Positions 33,988 to 47,198 of a stretch of 64,000 nucleotides of DNA are shown piece after piece. A program made the translations under genes and the position numbers. Source of the stretch: Fasciolopsis buskii (Eukaryota > Platyhelminthes > Trematoda > Plagiorchiida > Fasciolidae). A model generated the notes under the pieces. It did not search any database, had not been told where the DNA came from, and worked only from the letters and a program-made list of their open reading frames with translations. Where the stretch lies: the NCBI GenBank assembly GCA_008360955.1, contig LUCM01004648.1, positions 42,052 through 106,051 on the forward strand, read 5' to 3'. Every line of letters begins with the position of its first letter. The stretch's first letter is position 1.

Positions 33988-36900
33988 GTAGGAGTCACGA
34001 TGACTGAAAAGATCTATGTTTATGGAGGTACTAGAATCGGACGTTATTTCAATTGTATACTTTACTTAGGAAACAAAAGCTTGAATTACTGCACAGATGA
34101 GCGGACATTTCGGTTCTAAGAATCGCTTACGTGCTCTGACAAGTTAAACAGCTATCAGTGTCGTCACCTCACTGGAACTAAGGGTCCAAAAATAGAAAGG
34201 TAGAGAAAAATCACAACAGATGTGAGTGCAGCAGCTATGATTCACCGAAAGGAATATAACGCTTCTGGGCTTTATTTCATTTCTGATCTGCTTAGAGATG
34301 TGATTTATAGTTTGCGTCGTTTGTGTGTTTGCGTTAATGAATCTCAGGTTGATTCAAAAGACTTCGATTTTTGCATCGGCCTTCTCAATTAGATTTATTG
34401 TGAACTTGGTATAGTTTTGGTACCGTAAGCTACACAATGTATTCCGTGTATGTGTAATCCCGTTAGCTTGTTCATTGCACTAAAACCTGATTCCCTATTA
34501 TCTAATCCGAAATGAACGATTAACGATAGTTTCTGTGTAGCCCGTAACTCGATTCCTGAGCAAAAGGCGACTCAAAACGAATTCTTACCAAAAAAGAGAA
34601 AAGGACCCAAATTTGGGTCGGGTCACATCTTTGCAACAGTAAGATGAAAAATAAAGGCTTAGAATCGAGGGCCTAAGCCACTGTGGGGTCAGAATTCTAA
34701 ACACACTGCTTGGCCAACTCCAAAATGGCGTAGAAGACAGTGGAGGGTAGTGTATGGCAAGATAACGGATATCAATCGGAACGAGTTGTAAACATCTCAG
34801 TTGTACATTCACTCTCCGACCAAAAAAACGCGCTTGGTGTAGCATCCAAAAATGGGCAATCAGCTCAACCTATGTCGGCTAAAGTTCCTGACCAGTGGTG
34901 GACATAATAAAATAAATGACTGATCATGATTCTACGTAGCGTATACAAATGAAATAATAAAATATTTGGCCACTTATGTAGATCAAACTTTTAATACCGA
35001 AACAAAAGTTAAACTTCGTGTCGAAAATTCCACTGATCTATCAATAAATGTAAACAGTAAGTAACAGTTTGCAGGCAAAATAAATGGTCTTATTCGATAA
35101 GAAGAAGGTATTCTGGATGTCGCTATCAGATATATAAGGGGAAAAGGACTGTGTTCGCAAATAATATTTTACTCTTTCAGATGCCAGTGCTATGGAAAGG
35201 AATGCTGCTAGTCGCGACAGAGGTGGAAATTTCCCGCACTGGTTCGAAGTGGATAAACAGTCTTGTTGTCGATAGAAAGGAAATTAATCCTTACCATCGA
35301 AATAAACGAATTCACTAAGAGCGTGCTGCCCATCCTTTGGAATGTAGATAAGCAGTCTACTAACGAAAAAGTATTTTTTCTAAGAAATGTGACCAGTTTT
35401 GGGGACCGTTATATTAGCTGTCTGTTCAACAATCAATGTGAGATGGATGACAGGTTCACTGAAGATAAAAGTGGTTATTAATTTTGACAGGTGGCATTCC
35501 CAATAGGGTAACAAGAGTGTTTCCAGAATTTCGTGTTTTTCCAAATGGTTACAAAGGTTTTCCGCGCAATCCAACTGCTCCATCACTGCCATGATCCACC
35601 AATAACACAACACAACGTGGACCCGTCTATCAACGGATCTTGTACTAAGCACTGCTCAAAATATTTAGGTGAATAAGGAGAAGAAGTTGCTTGAAAGCAT
35701 TCTACGTGAATGTGACTTGTGTAATGACATTGCGCTAATGAGAATCAATGCAAGTTAAATCAATATTTTCACCCAGGTACATTGCTGTTTTGAGGTAAAG
35801 TGAGGAAACACCAAATAGATCAGCATCTGCTTGATCTCACAAAAGTGTAAATAGTTTGACGAGGGTCATTGTGAGCTCCGACGTCAGGAAAATTCATACC
35901 GGACGGAGATAAGCATCTGCTATCACTTCACGCTCATTATTTCACGAATGTTTACTGAGGCTGATTTGAAATAAATTGCATGTGCTCTGCAACGCCTTGA
36001 AATGTCATGTGACTAAACCCAATAAAGTGATGCTGGACCAACACAATAATAACCAAGGAAGTGTTTTTTCTTAAGGGCGTAGTAAAAACACTGATACACT
36101 CACAAAAACGCTGAGTCGTGAATCCCTGTTGGACATTCATGAACCGCCCAACCGATGTTTATTTATCGCATCTGGAAAGGGTGTATGTAGGTTGTTCATC
36201 GAACCTATGGTAGAATAAAATCTGCCGAGGATCAAAAAGCGTGCAACTTAATATATTTCGTGCGGTTTATTATAAAGGGGAGCTCAAAGTTCTAAATTAG
36301 GGACAGGCAAAATTGTGAAACCATTTCCAGCTACCCCTAGGCATCCTGGAAATACTGTATATCCAAAGAAGGACGCACTTATCATAAATATAATTGCAGA
36401 TCAAGTGTAAATGTCGCTAAGCAACTGGAAATCTTTCGGTTGTTAGCTCACCTGGTCAAGACGCAGACTCCAAAGCCTATTTTCGTGTGCTTAGGGTTTC
36501 TGTCAACTCCCGTTTGACTTATGGAAATGACTGAGATTCATAAATGTCCAAAACGTCGTGAATGATATAGTGTTAATAACAGCGTCTTTGGCAGATGTAA
36601 TGCGCCAACGTTTCGACTACGGTGGGTAATCTTTCTCAGGGCAAGTTTTATAATCAAATAACTAAGGAACGCTCACAGGCCAACTGGTTTAGTTGTCTGT
36701 TTGTGTTTGTGAATGTGAGTACTTAAAAATGTGGGTCGGGTGAGTGACTGGTTGTCCCTCACGTCATGCGTCGCCGTGGTTGTGGGGTCAACAAGCGCGG
36801 GGACTTTTGGAATGTTTGTTCAAAACATCCTTTTTAAGAACTTCGTGATCAGGTTTACCTAGTTTGAACGTGCATGCTGGTTAACTCTTGAAAAAACGGA

Positions 36901-39900
36901 CTTTCGCGTTTCCACTATCGCCCGGGTCATCGGAAAACCTGGAACATCTTGCTTTCACGAGGGATTTTGTGACTATGAACACTGTTAGTTGATAATTAGT
37001 ACGCATATTTTTATGCATTCACCAGGGCAGAGTTAGAGTAGAGTAAAAAATCACCAGGCAGAAGTGCAGCGAATGTTGTACACATCGATTTCTTTTCAAC
37101 AGTTCTCAATGTTATAATTCAGTATCATTATGAAACAGCTTCATGCGGGATATTTCTGAAGAAGAAATATATAATAATTATGCTCTCCGTTACTTGTCGA
37201 AAGTCGTTCTATAGCAAACTATCCAATATGGAGCCAGACCCGACATTTCAAACCTGAAGCTTGCAAGCATATCCGGTTGATATGAATAGATCTAAATTGT
37301 ATCTGGATTACTCAACCAAATTCTCCAGCCTTGTGAGTGTCCTTCAGCATATGCTATGACCATTTTGAAATATTAGTACATTTCTTTAATCTGATCAGAG
37401 TGTGAGTACCAAATGGTTGCACAGAGACAATGCAAGCATGTTTGGGTATACTGTTCTTACTCTAAAACGACTATAAAATGGAAAATTTCGTCCTTTCGGG
37501 ATCCCAAGCCGTTAAATTGAGGGGAGAGTTTGGACACGATGGTTGCACTTAATTCACCGAAACTGATGTGCAGGTCATACTATTTGCAAGGCATAAAGAA
37601 ACATCAACAAACGTTGCGAATGTATTTACAGTTTTTTATATATCTGTTTACGGACAGCAATAAAGCCAGTTAGACTTGTTTGATCGTGACTAGCTAGGTA
37701 GACACGTCCAGACATGACGAGGTAAACAATAATGGAGCATGAAAAGTGCATAAACGTTGTTGGAAGATTCTTAGAAATTATCCCAGATTGCATTCATAGA
37801 TGATAATAACCGTATATTATGAACATAAGCTCTTATTTAATCGATTTTTCTACCGAAGACTGCACTTGGATTTTAAGGCTCAAAGTGAGCATCTCTTAAC
37901 TGGCGACTAATGAACGCGGTTGGTCGACCTCAAAATTTTCATTTGAGAAAAACTGAGTAATACCGATGATATGCCTGCGTCAAAGTTATTGAGGTGTGCC
38001 TCGACAATATCACCACTCACATCATTTTAAACGGATAAAATATTCTAAGACCATGCCTTTTATGAACAAAGTTAATAACATTAAAATGAGCACATAGGCA
38101 GGCATGTTTACGCAAAAAATTTAAGACAGAAGTTCTCTTCTCTAATCTTGAGGCCGATTACTGCATGTATTTCATGTGCCTTCATTTGGGAGGAAGTGGA
38201 TATTTAAATCACTCAAAGTTACAGGCTTTAGGGAGGACGGAATTATCATAAAGTACAGCACGAAATAAAATTGGCATACGGTGAGGAGTAACTGCTGAGC
38301 GCATTATTCTGGTGACCCGTTAATTTTGTCGATGGATGCATGCCATACAGTAATCAGTGAGGCCCTTACAAAATGAACATTTCCAAAAGGGAACTATTCG
38401 AAAAGCTGTCCAGCTTTCTCAGTTCTGTCCAGTTTGTCCTTCTTTACACAAACAAAATGAGAAAACCCTTGGAAACGGTAAAGGAGGGAATGAAATACGG
38501 ATACGGAAACTTTGTACATTGTGACGAAGGAGATATTTCCTTGGTTTAAGGAAGGCTGATATCATAAACAAACGAGGTTTTTCTCAAAAGAGGCATCGTG
38601 TTTCACCCTATTATAAATTTATTGATTCTTATCTTAACCTCTTGCTTTCATTTTGACGTCAATAAGGCATAGGCAAACATAGAGCCAGCGTATGCAACAA
38701 ATAAAAATATCACAGCCCTGATCTTGATTCTATCCAAAGTGGTTTTGTCCGGACCCGTTCATTCAATGAACTACCCAAATAATAGATACTGGAAACGAAA
38801 TTAAGATTCTCTTGAAGCTGAAATAATTTGAATGGTGTAACATGATATTTTTGGATACTTTAAAGAAAAGCCGAAGTTTACAGAATCTAGTAAGCCCTCA
38901 ATTAATTATCTGCACAGCACAAGTACAAGTATATAACATTCAGGCACGGTTCGCTATAACTTTATGTGCCGTTCACTTCCTCAATGGTCATGACCAGTCC
39001 AAATTAAAATCAGGTGTTTTATTTTACTATGACAACCTGCTAGATATCAAAAAATGTAGATGGCTAATTTTACTGCAAATCCACCTAGGACTATATGACT
39101 GACTAGATTGGAAAGACATTTTGAAACACAATTCAGCTATCTGTTCGGATTCCTACTGTTCTCAGGAGCGCCTGCGCTACCCTTGGCTTGCCCCTACTAA
39201 TTTATTGTAAAACGTATGATTATTCCCGTTAGTTGCCGCATCGCGGGTCTGAAGTTTTTACGGCAGATCTTCAAACTGAGTGAACGTGAATTAATTACGC
39301 TACGCTTACTGCATTTTCAAGATTGGACACAATCAAGGCGTTTCTGTTGTCTGAGCCAATTTAATGTTTGTCTTTAAATACATAGCACGTTCACAATACA
39401 ACTTGCCGACTTTCACGTTACCAAATAAACCCCCATCGCATCGAAACCTTCCGCGTTTTGCAAATTCACAATAACCATATGGAAATAACCGTTAAGAATA
39501 GGCTATTTTATTCATCCAATCCCTTTAGAGACCCTCGGAATTTGTGGGCTGGAGATCGCCGTTTACATGACAAAGTAACAATAGCATTAACAAACCTTTG
39601 ACACCTTCTGACCTCAGTCAACTGCCAAAAAGCCAGTCTCATCCTGCCGCAGGTTTTGTTGCATTCCAATATGAAGATAATTACCAGTCTCTGCTCCAGG
39701 ATGTGATTCGTCGATTATTTGCCCATTTTCAATGATGCAGTCTAGCTAGCAAGTGTGAATAAGACACAGAGTACTGAGACAAAATGGTCTCCGTCTACAG
39801 AATTTTGCCTTGTCAAGCCAACCACAACGGTTAGACCATATCACTTGGATGAGTGTAGAAAGCCTAACTGCCGTGAACCACTCGGCATCCAACAATAAAG

Positions 39901-42900
39901 TGCGAGAAATTCCGAGATGGACTAACGATGAAGTGTAAAGAACATACAAATTTTCAAATTGTTTGTTTAATCCAAACGATTTCTGCGGTAATGACTGCAC
40001 CTAGAAATGAGACTAATGCTGGTATCTGGAAAAGTAAGAGTGCTGGTTGAGTAACACAAGTCAAAAAAGCATGATGTTTCAACTGTTACCCTTGTGTTGC
40101 GCGGTTCTTTTTTCCCAAAGTGACGAACAGGAGTGAAAACAGATGCATAAGAGCGGTCAATGCATCTTGTTCTATCCAAAATTTCTTGATTTTTCGCTTT
40201 CGCCCGTTATTGTTTTATTAAGATGAAATAATGCCAGACTCCATACTTTGTAAAAATGTGTGTAGGGCAGCCTATTGCACAGACAAATATAAAGACCGCC
40301 TCGTTTGTTAATAGGCTAATGGTTTGAATAATTCCACTAAGATCGACGTTATAAATATCTACATAAATTTGTTTTTTAGCCATTATTATTAATAGAACTT
40401 TAATTATTTTAGAACAGTTGTGAAACAATGATGGATAGTTCATCGTGGCTAGAAACACTTCACACTAAACAGACTATCCAAAACAATAATAAATTATCAA
40501 TTATGTTGAAAACTGCAGTGCAAATGTTGATGCCAACTTCCATCAGTCGCCGAAGTAGCTATTTCTCAGCATCTGTTCAAAACATTTCATGAGGTAATGA
40601 TAATTTGTTGGAGAACAGGGAAAGGGACGAAACGTTTCAGTCCCTTGAGTACCTGACTGCTGATAACCTTATCGTCGAAATAGTACACACATTTCGGAAA
40701 GGAGGTCGTGATGAAGTGACCACAGTGACCCAACATTCAATGATTGCTTGATGACAAAATTAACCTATACCTTCCTGTAATTGGAGTAAAATTCCGTGGT
40801 GGAGAAATTTACCAGTGATATGGTAATAGATTATTTGGTTTCCTCGTAATGTAACTAGGCCGTATGCAATTTACGTTATCGTGTCTTCCTGCAAGGCTTT
40901 CGCCAAATTAAACACCCAGCAAAAAGAATCGCACCGGAAAAAGTTTAGGATAAATAAGTTTGATTAATTTATTGGATGAATTTTTGTTGGGTAGCTGATT
41001 ACGCATCTGCAAGACCACTGGAATTAAAGGACCTTTTTGTAATGTCCTTAGAAAAGCATGTGGGTACAAATCGGACTGCAGCAACTGTATGAAATCAATA
41101 GAGCTTGGAAAGCCATGATGAAAAAAGCTACTGTTTCATTCTGCCTGAATCTGAGTGATCACAAACCTTTACCTAACCGAAATAAAAAGGCGTCTTCGCG
41201 GAATGCGAGATCGATTTAGTAACCTCATTGGTCTCACCGGAATGCACATGAGTTAGAAAACCACCATAGACTGTGCATACCAATCAACTGTCTTGGGAGT
41301 TTTCGACATTTCCGTTCTGACGAAGTCAGGCTGCATCCAGCGGAGCTCCGCGTGGCTCCACCATTTTCCCCATTTACTTTCCATACTGTCATTATCCGTT
41401 CATACAATACACCAAGACAACTAATTAATCACTTTGCCGGATAGGGACAATATGGAGCCAAGGAAAGTCTGGGGAAAAAGAGAATATATTTGTTGCGCTT
41501 ATAAGGTAGATTTGTCCTTCACAGACAATGAAATATAATCCTCAACATCTTCGTTCGGTAGAAATAGATTCAATATAAAAATAATTTGTTCCAAAGTTTA
41601 TTAAATGCGCACTGTACATATAAATAAACATTCATACATTGACCATGAACATAGAGTCCAAATGTCATCAGTATGCTCTTGAGGAATAGAACAAATGGGG
41701 CCATGTTGGAAAGCGAAATATCCAAGTTGCTAGCTACCAAACATTCAGTGGTTCCGAGATGATTTTGTAGAACTCAGCAGCAAATGGGCTGTTGTGACAG
41801 CATGGAGGAGGGATACCGAGTCAGACGTGATTTTGTTTCACGATATTTTAGCATTTGGTGAACTGGAGTTCAAGTCTGATTGTTTTGGCGATCAGCTGTC
41901 ATTAGAAAGTCAAACAATTCGCTGTCAAGATGGAGAATACCCGGTCTTTTGTGATCAATTTTTTCTAACGTTTGTTACCTCAGTAGAATTTTGAACATTG
42001 CACACAAAATCAATGCTTTACAGATGGTCATCATTAACAACAACGCAAAAAATTGCACTGAACGACAATAACTGCTCAGATCTTGTTCTCTGTCTTTAAC
42101 AATTTTTGGGTTTAGCATTTTAGATAATTTGTCGAAGAACAAAAAGCATTTGGGTAAATTTGTACATTTTCTCTCCTCTAGTTCATACGTATACGATGAA
42201 AATTGGTGAACGTGATAACTCATGACCAAAAAAATATTCCAGCTGCCGTGAATCTTAATTAACCTGGCAAAGTAAGAGAAATAGTTTATTCCAAATGTCG
42301 GAAGTGTTCATAATTGGCAAGAAATGTTCAGATAACTGCTGTCATTGATAAAACCACAAGTTTACATGTAAAGCGATAAGTCAGCAACTGCCCAACTAGT
42401 TTTTGAGGGCGTACGGAACGAGTTAGGACTGAATGCCTAATGTATCTAAGATGCTGCAGGTATTACTGGTTTGACCAGGAAACCTTTAGTAGTTTGGGAT
42501 AAACAGTGGATTGCCGAGCTGACCATACTGCTCGTATTATGCTAGTTTAGAATTAATGGGTTAACAACTGGTATAATTGTTCTTTTCCGGAACCAAGAGG
42601 GCTAGTCCTCGGGTTCTAATGGACACTGGTTTTGTAGCCTAAAAACAATCTCTCAAAGAAGCGTGTAAGGAGAAGAGTTTGGGAATACTCACGAATCGAT
42701 CCAAAGGCAAAAGTGGAAGATGGGAAATGAAAACGAATTTTTCAACCCTAGGTCATCGATGATTATTTAAGACTGCTTCCTGATCGGCTGCTGTGACTGC
42801 TTGCATGAATTTCTACAAGAGCCATTGTCCATTATAATATGAAACGTGTAAAGTATATATCTAGGTGGTTGAAACTGAATACCAAGGACAATAAAAATGA

Positions 42901-45900
42901 AGAGTTAGAGCTCCATTTAGTACACAGAAGATTTTTAGATAATGCTTCAATAGTATTATCGCCTTTGCCATTATTATTATTAATATTGCTGTTGTCACTA
43001 ACATCATCGGAAACATTAATGTTAAAAATTGTTTACATTACCATTATCTGGTATCCCATTACAACAATACTGGATTTGGTAACATTAACAACGTTGAAAA
43101 AACCGTCGTCGTATTTAGTTGTTACATTGATCAGTTAAATTTACATATGCGGATTCATTGGATTTTGGTGAATTCTCTACTTCACATCAATGGCTAAAGC
43201 GCAACTTCCTTCGAAGAAACTTGCCACTGTTCCCGAACATCGAGCATAAATTAAAAGAATGTCATCATCGTTCACCGTTAAAGAGCAAGGCAAATCTCAC
43301 TGACCGCTGCCTTTCCCCAGAGTCACACGTTTATATAAAAAGAGTGAATGTCCAAGGGGAACAGGGAGTGGACCTACACAGGCGGCGAAAAATAAGGTGC
43401 TGCTGCAGCCAACACACAAAACGCAGTCTAACTATACAAACACTTTCAATCATTCTGATTCGATAGAAAATGACAACACGATCGCCACTGTTCACGGTTC
43501 ACTGCCATACCCTCCAATGTCTCCAGCCAGCCAGCTAGTTGTTGGGTTTTTCGGACTCCAACAAAAAAGATGTAGACGTGAGACACTTGCTTTACCTAAT
43601 TTCGCTGTACATTTTCTCATTCCATGTTGCCACGTCATCTGTTGGCCTCCAGGTGGCTTCTTCCATTCCTTAAGAGGAACACAAAATAGGGCACAATATG
43701 GTAGACGAGTGTTTGTCATACGCAACACGACCCAACCAGCGTAGTCTACTAAGTTTCATACGCTGAAAAAAGGCATTCTCGGAACTGGCACCTAGTATTA
43801 GATCCCTCAACTCCACATTACTCATCCGATCACTCCATCCAATCTTAGCAATACTACGTAGACATCGGTGGTCAAGAACCTCCAACCGTTGAACATCTCC
43901 CACACACACTCCATGTCTCGCAACCGTACAACAGAACTGAACGCACTGCAGCACAGTACACACAACCTTTCAACTTCAGTGAAATATCAGGCCGACGCCA
44001 TAGGTGATTCAGTCCAGCATAAGCTGCCGGAGCCTTAGATATACGCATACTTCCCCCCAATCCCGAGCTACCATCGTTGGACACGCAGCTACTAACGCAG
44101 GTGAAACGGTCCACAACCGTTAGTTCCTCTCCATCCAGTATCAAGTTCGGCACTGCTCTCGTCCACTCCTGCAACACCACTTTGCACTTTGAAGGTGCAA
44201 AGCATATACCAAACCGAGCAACCGATCTCGGCATTCTATCTAGTGCGCATTGTGCATGGTCCGCAGACTCGTATGGGCACACGACGTCGTCTGCATAATC
44301 TAGGTTACATGGCTCCCCTCCATTTCGCAGTTCGATTCCTTTATCTTGCAGACCTCTAAAGCGTTTCCCATCACCTCGTCCATGACGAAGTTGAATAGGA
44401 AAGGAGAGTTGGGATACCCTCTCCAAAAGCCGCTGGTCGATTCGGATGAACCTGACAGTTTATCATGCACCATTACGCGACCACAGGTATGCGAGTACAA
44501 TACTCGCAGCAGGCTCAATAGCTTCGCTGTCATACTCTTCCGGTGAAGAGCACTGAAGAGGGCTGTCCAATCCACTGAGTCGAAAGCACATTTCAAATCG
44601 AGAAACACTACGATTGCAGGGCGGCGTTGTGTGCGACGCGTTTCGTGTATTTGGCGAAGGGTGAACATTTGGTCGATATAGCCTCAACCAGGACGAAATC
44701 CGGCCTGTTGTTCGCGGATGTTAATCTCGCGAATAGGTGTCAAACGACGCAGCATTATCGAAGCTAACACATTAGCAACTATCTGAATTAAACTAATCTC
44801 ACGATGATTGATACGGTCACTGCGTGTGCCCTTCTGGAAGATGGGTGCAATCAGTGACTCATCCCAACATAACGGAATACGTTTCTCATTCCAAGTATCA
44901 CGAAGAAAGGAGGTAGGTGATTTCATAGGAGCTTCTCCATCCAGTCTAAAATGAAGGTTGCCAGGACCGGCTGGTTTTCCTTGTTCAAAAGTTGAATATT
45001 CGACTGCACTTCCACTTTCGTTGGGGATCAATTTAGACATCCCAAGGATGTGTAGGTACGGAGTCAGCCTAAGTACGTTATCGTGTGGCCAGCTAAACTG
45101 ATCCCAACGGTTCAGCTTTTTTGTCTACCATGGGTGAGCTCTCCAGTCCTATCGCACACGACTTTACTAACCGAAGTTCGCCGCCCACCGCTGGCGCGTA
45201 TAAGCTTAAACAGTTCTTGACTGTTACCTGAAGCGGCCGCTTCCTCCATCTCTTCGGTTACCTTAGCCCACCAGTTTTCGCGGTCATTCTTAAGGATTAT
45301 CTTCAATTGACGCCGCAACTGTTGACGCATCTTATTCACTTCCTTGCAGTTAGGCAGCTGACCCTTTTGCTCCATTGGACCCAGCGACTCTTGCGAGATC
45401 CAGTATCGCATTAAAGCGAGCGCATGGTCCGATTCGACGTACGTGGTCCAATATGATCTACAGTTCGGGAACGGTATTGTTACTATAGGCGGAAGTATTT
45501 GTCATTGTAATAGTGATAACTGAACCTGCATTGGAGTAGGCAGCAAGTAAACTGAAATTCTGGAGCTTTGCACGCTACTGTCGAAAGGAAGTTGTAGAAC
45601 AAATGCAGTATGAATAAGCGAAAGTTCACCAATACCATTATTCTCAATATCACTGATTGGGGATATAATTGAACTGAATTATTCGAGATCCCTCCCGTGT
45701 GTACTGAGATTATTGCTATTTGTCGGACGCGCCTAAGATGTTATTTCCTGTTGATTTACCTAGGCCGTTTTTCACTCCGTAAGTGCCAGACCTGCAGCGA
45801 CACGTTATGCATCAAGCGATTTATGAAATGATGCTTTCGAAATGATCATCGCGGATTTAATAGATGCTTACTTTCAATCGACTCATATAGCAAAACAAAA

Positions 45901-47093
45901 TCGATTTCAAAATTGCAATTTTTATCTGCATTGATGAATTACGTTGGATTAACTATACTTCGACTGACTTCATTAGATGAAAGCGGAAGAATTCTTTATG
46001 CATAACAATTTTCCATAATCGTAAACTTCGATTTCAGTTGACCTTTCTTCTCTATTTTTTCTCTTTTATTTTCTTTTTTAGTGAAGTTACAGTGCACATT
46101 ATTTTTAAGTAAGGGGACCACGGACAACTGAGGGCTGCCGAGTGTGGAAGTAGTAGATCTAACTGCAGAAAAAAATTAACTTTATAAATGCAACTGTCCA
46201 CACGTACAATCGCATTTCGGAAATCCTAAGTTGTCTAGCGTAAAATATGTTCAACAGACCACATCAGTAAAGCGAAACATTCGGTAATAAATGAAGTAGA
46301 CTAATAACGCTGTGGCGTGGCCGGAGATTTAGTAGAGTTGTCCGTTTTACAGTGACTTGATGCTGGATGTCCGGGACGGAAAACTAAGGAAAACATTTTG
46401 ATGATGCGGCAGCAGCTGGTTGGTCCCGTAATTGTAAAGGAGATTGACAAGCTGCACGTCAGAAAACATGTATAGTCCCATCTGTAAATTATGGGTGCAT
46501 TTTACCACCTCAGTGTTTTTTTATTTCAGTAACACTGTGACCGGCAATCTTGAACCGCGTACATATAGCGTGTATTCTTGGGTATAATTTGCTGCAGATT
46601 TTAATTTCATAGACAGACCTAATCAAATGCATGCATTATTGTTTTCCTCCACACAATGTGATGATAGTGCCAGCATTTAAGTGCACCGGATAATTAGATT
46701 CCCAATAACATTACCCAAGTAAGTCAAAACTGGCAACTTGCAATCAATTCCATAATCCTCTTCTTATATATGGTAGAACCACACCATATATCTAACAAAC
46801 CTTACTGTAGAAAGCTAACTACCAAATGTCAAATATATTTTATCACGTCGGGAAGTGACCTGTACTAATTTTTTTTCAATCCAAAACCTGTCTTAAACAG
46901 TGAATTGTACTTCGGACCTTTTAACATCTGAACAATTAGTACTGGTCATGCATTTTATAAATACCATCACCCATAAATAATGTCCAGTGTCAGATTTTTG
47001 CATACTGCACCGATTCGATACTGCTGAATGTATCAGGTTAACTATCTTTACCGGTAATTTTTTCCATTCCTCTCCTATCCGCATTGGCAACAG
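33988..47093 (+). other. Spectrin intron B (13.1 kb)
   Basis: GTAGGA donor, CAACAG acceptor preceded by a pyrimidine-rich TTTTTTCCATTCCTCTCC (47059-47076). It holds an antisense LINE (about 43390-45470). A GCCAACGTTTCGACTACGG segment near 36604 looks like part of a dispersed repeat but has no second copy here. The rest shows no gene I can support; a trinucleotide-rich ATT/AAC stretch lies near 42960-43080. Confidence 0.75.
43390..45470 (-). mobile_element. RTE-like LINE, 5'-truncated and decayed, antisense in intron B
   Basis: Reading the minus strand from 45.4 kb: a pre-RT segment (MRYWISQESLGPM, ELFKLIRASGGRRTS), ESLIAPIFQKGTRSD, VVFLDLKCAFDSVDW, GYPNSPFLFNFVMDEVM and LDYADDVVC with the catalytic YADD at 44286-44297. 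Next are GICFAPSKCKVVLQEW, VLLYGCETWSV, LEVLDHRCLRSI and a tail with KPPGGQQMTW and SRLHLFCWSP. These blocks fall in several frames with stops between them. The endonuclease half is missing, which fits 5' truncation during insertion. The 3' limit is approximate. RTE-like placement is from motif style and is less certain than LINE identity. Confidence 0.8.
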
Positions 47094-47198
47094 GTTCGAA
47101 CGATCACGGTTAAAGAATCTGATGAGACGGGTGAGGTCCGACACGCAAGAGATGCTTTGCTACTTTGGTGCCAGTTGAAAACTGCAGGATATTCACAG
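47094..47198 (+). CDS. Beta-spectrin-like exon C: inter-CH linker and start of CH2
   Basis: Thirty-five codons with phase 0 at both ends, acceptor CAACAG and donor CAG/GTACCT. The peptide starts VRTITVKESDETGE and ends with ARDALLLWCQLKTAGYSQ, the near-invariant first helix of the second CH domain in beta-spectrins (A-K-D-A-L-L-L-W-C-Q). It joins exon B at HFQ/V and exon D at YSQ/VHV, exactly as expected. The acidic linker length also fits the family. This exon is too short to stand out as an open frame. Confidence 0.93.

Noticed and set aside
35181..35330. Acceptor-like TTACTCTTTCAG followed by an open stretch, considered as the exon between CH1 and CH2
   Set aside because: The translation has no resemblance to the CH linker; the true exon is at 47094-47198.
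44077..44298. Plus-strand frames over the antisense LINE (also 44346-44546 and 43397-43744)
   Set aside because: They are the complementary shadows of RT blocks that read clearly on the minus strand.
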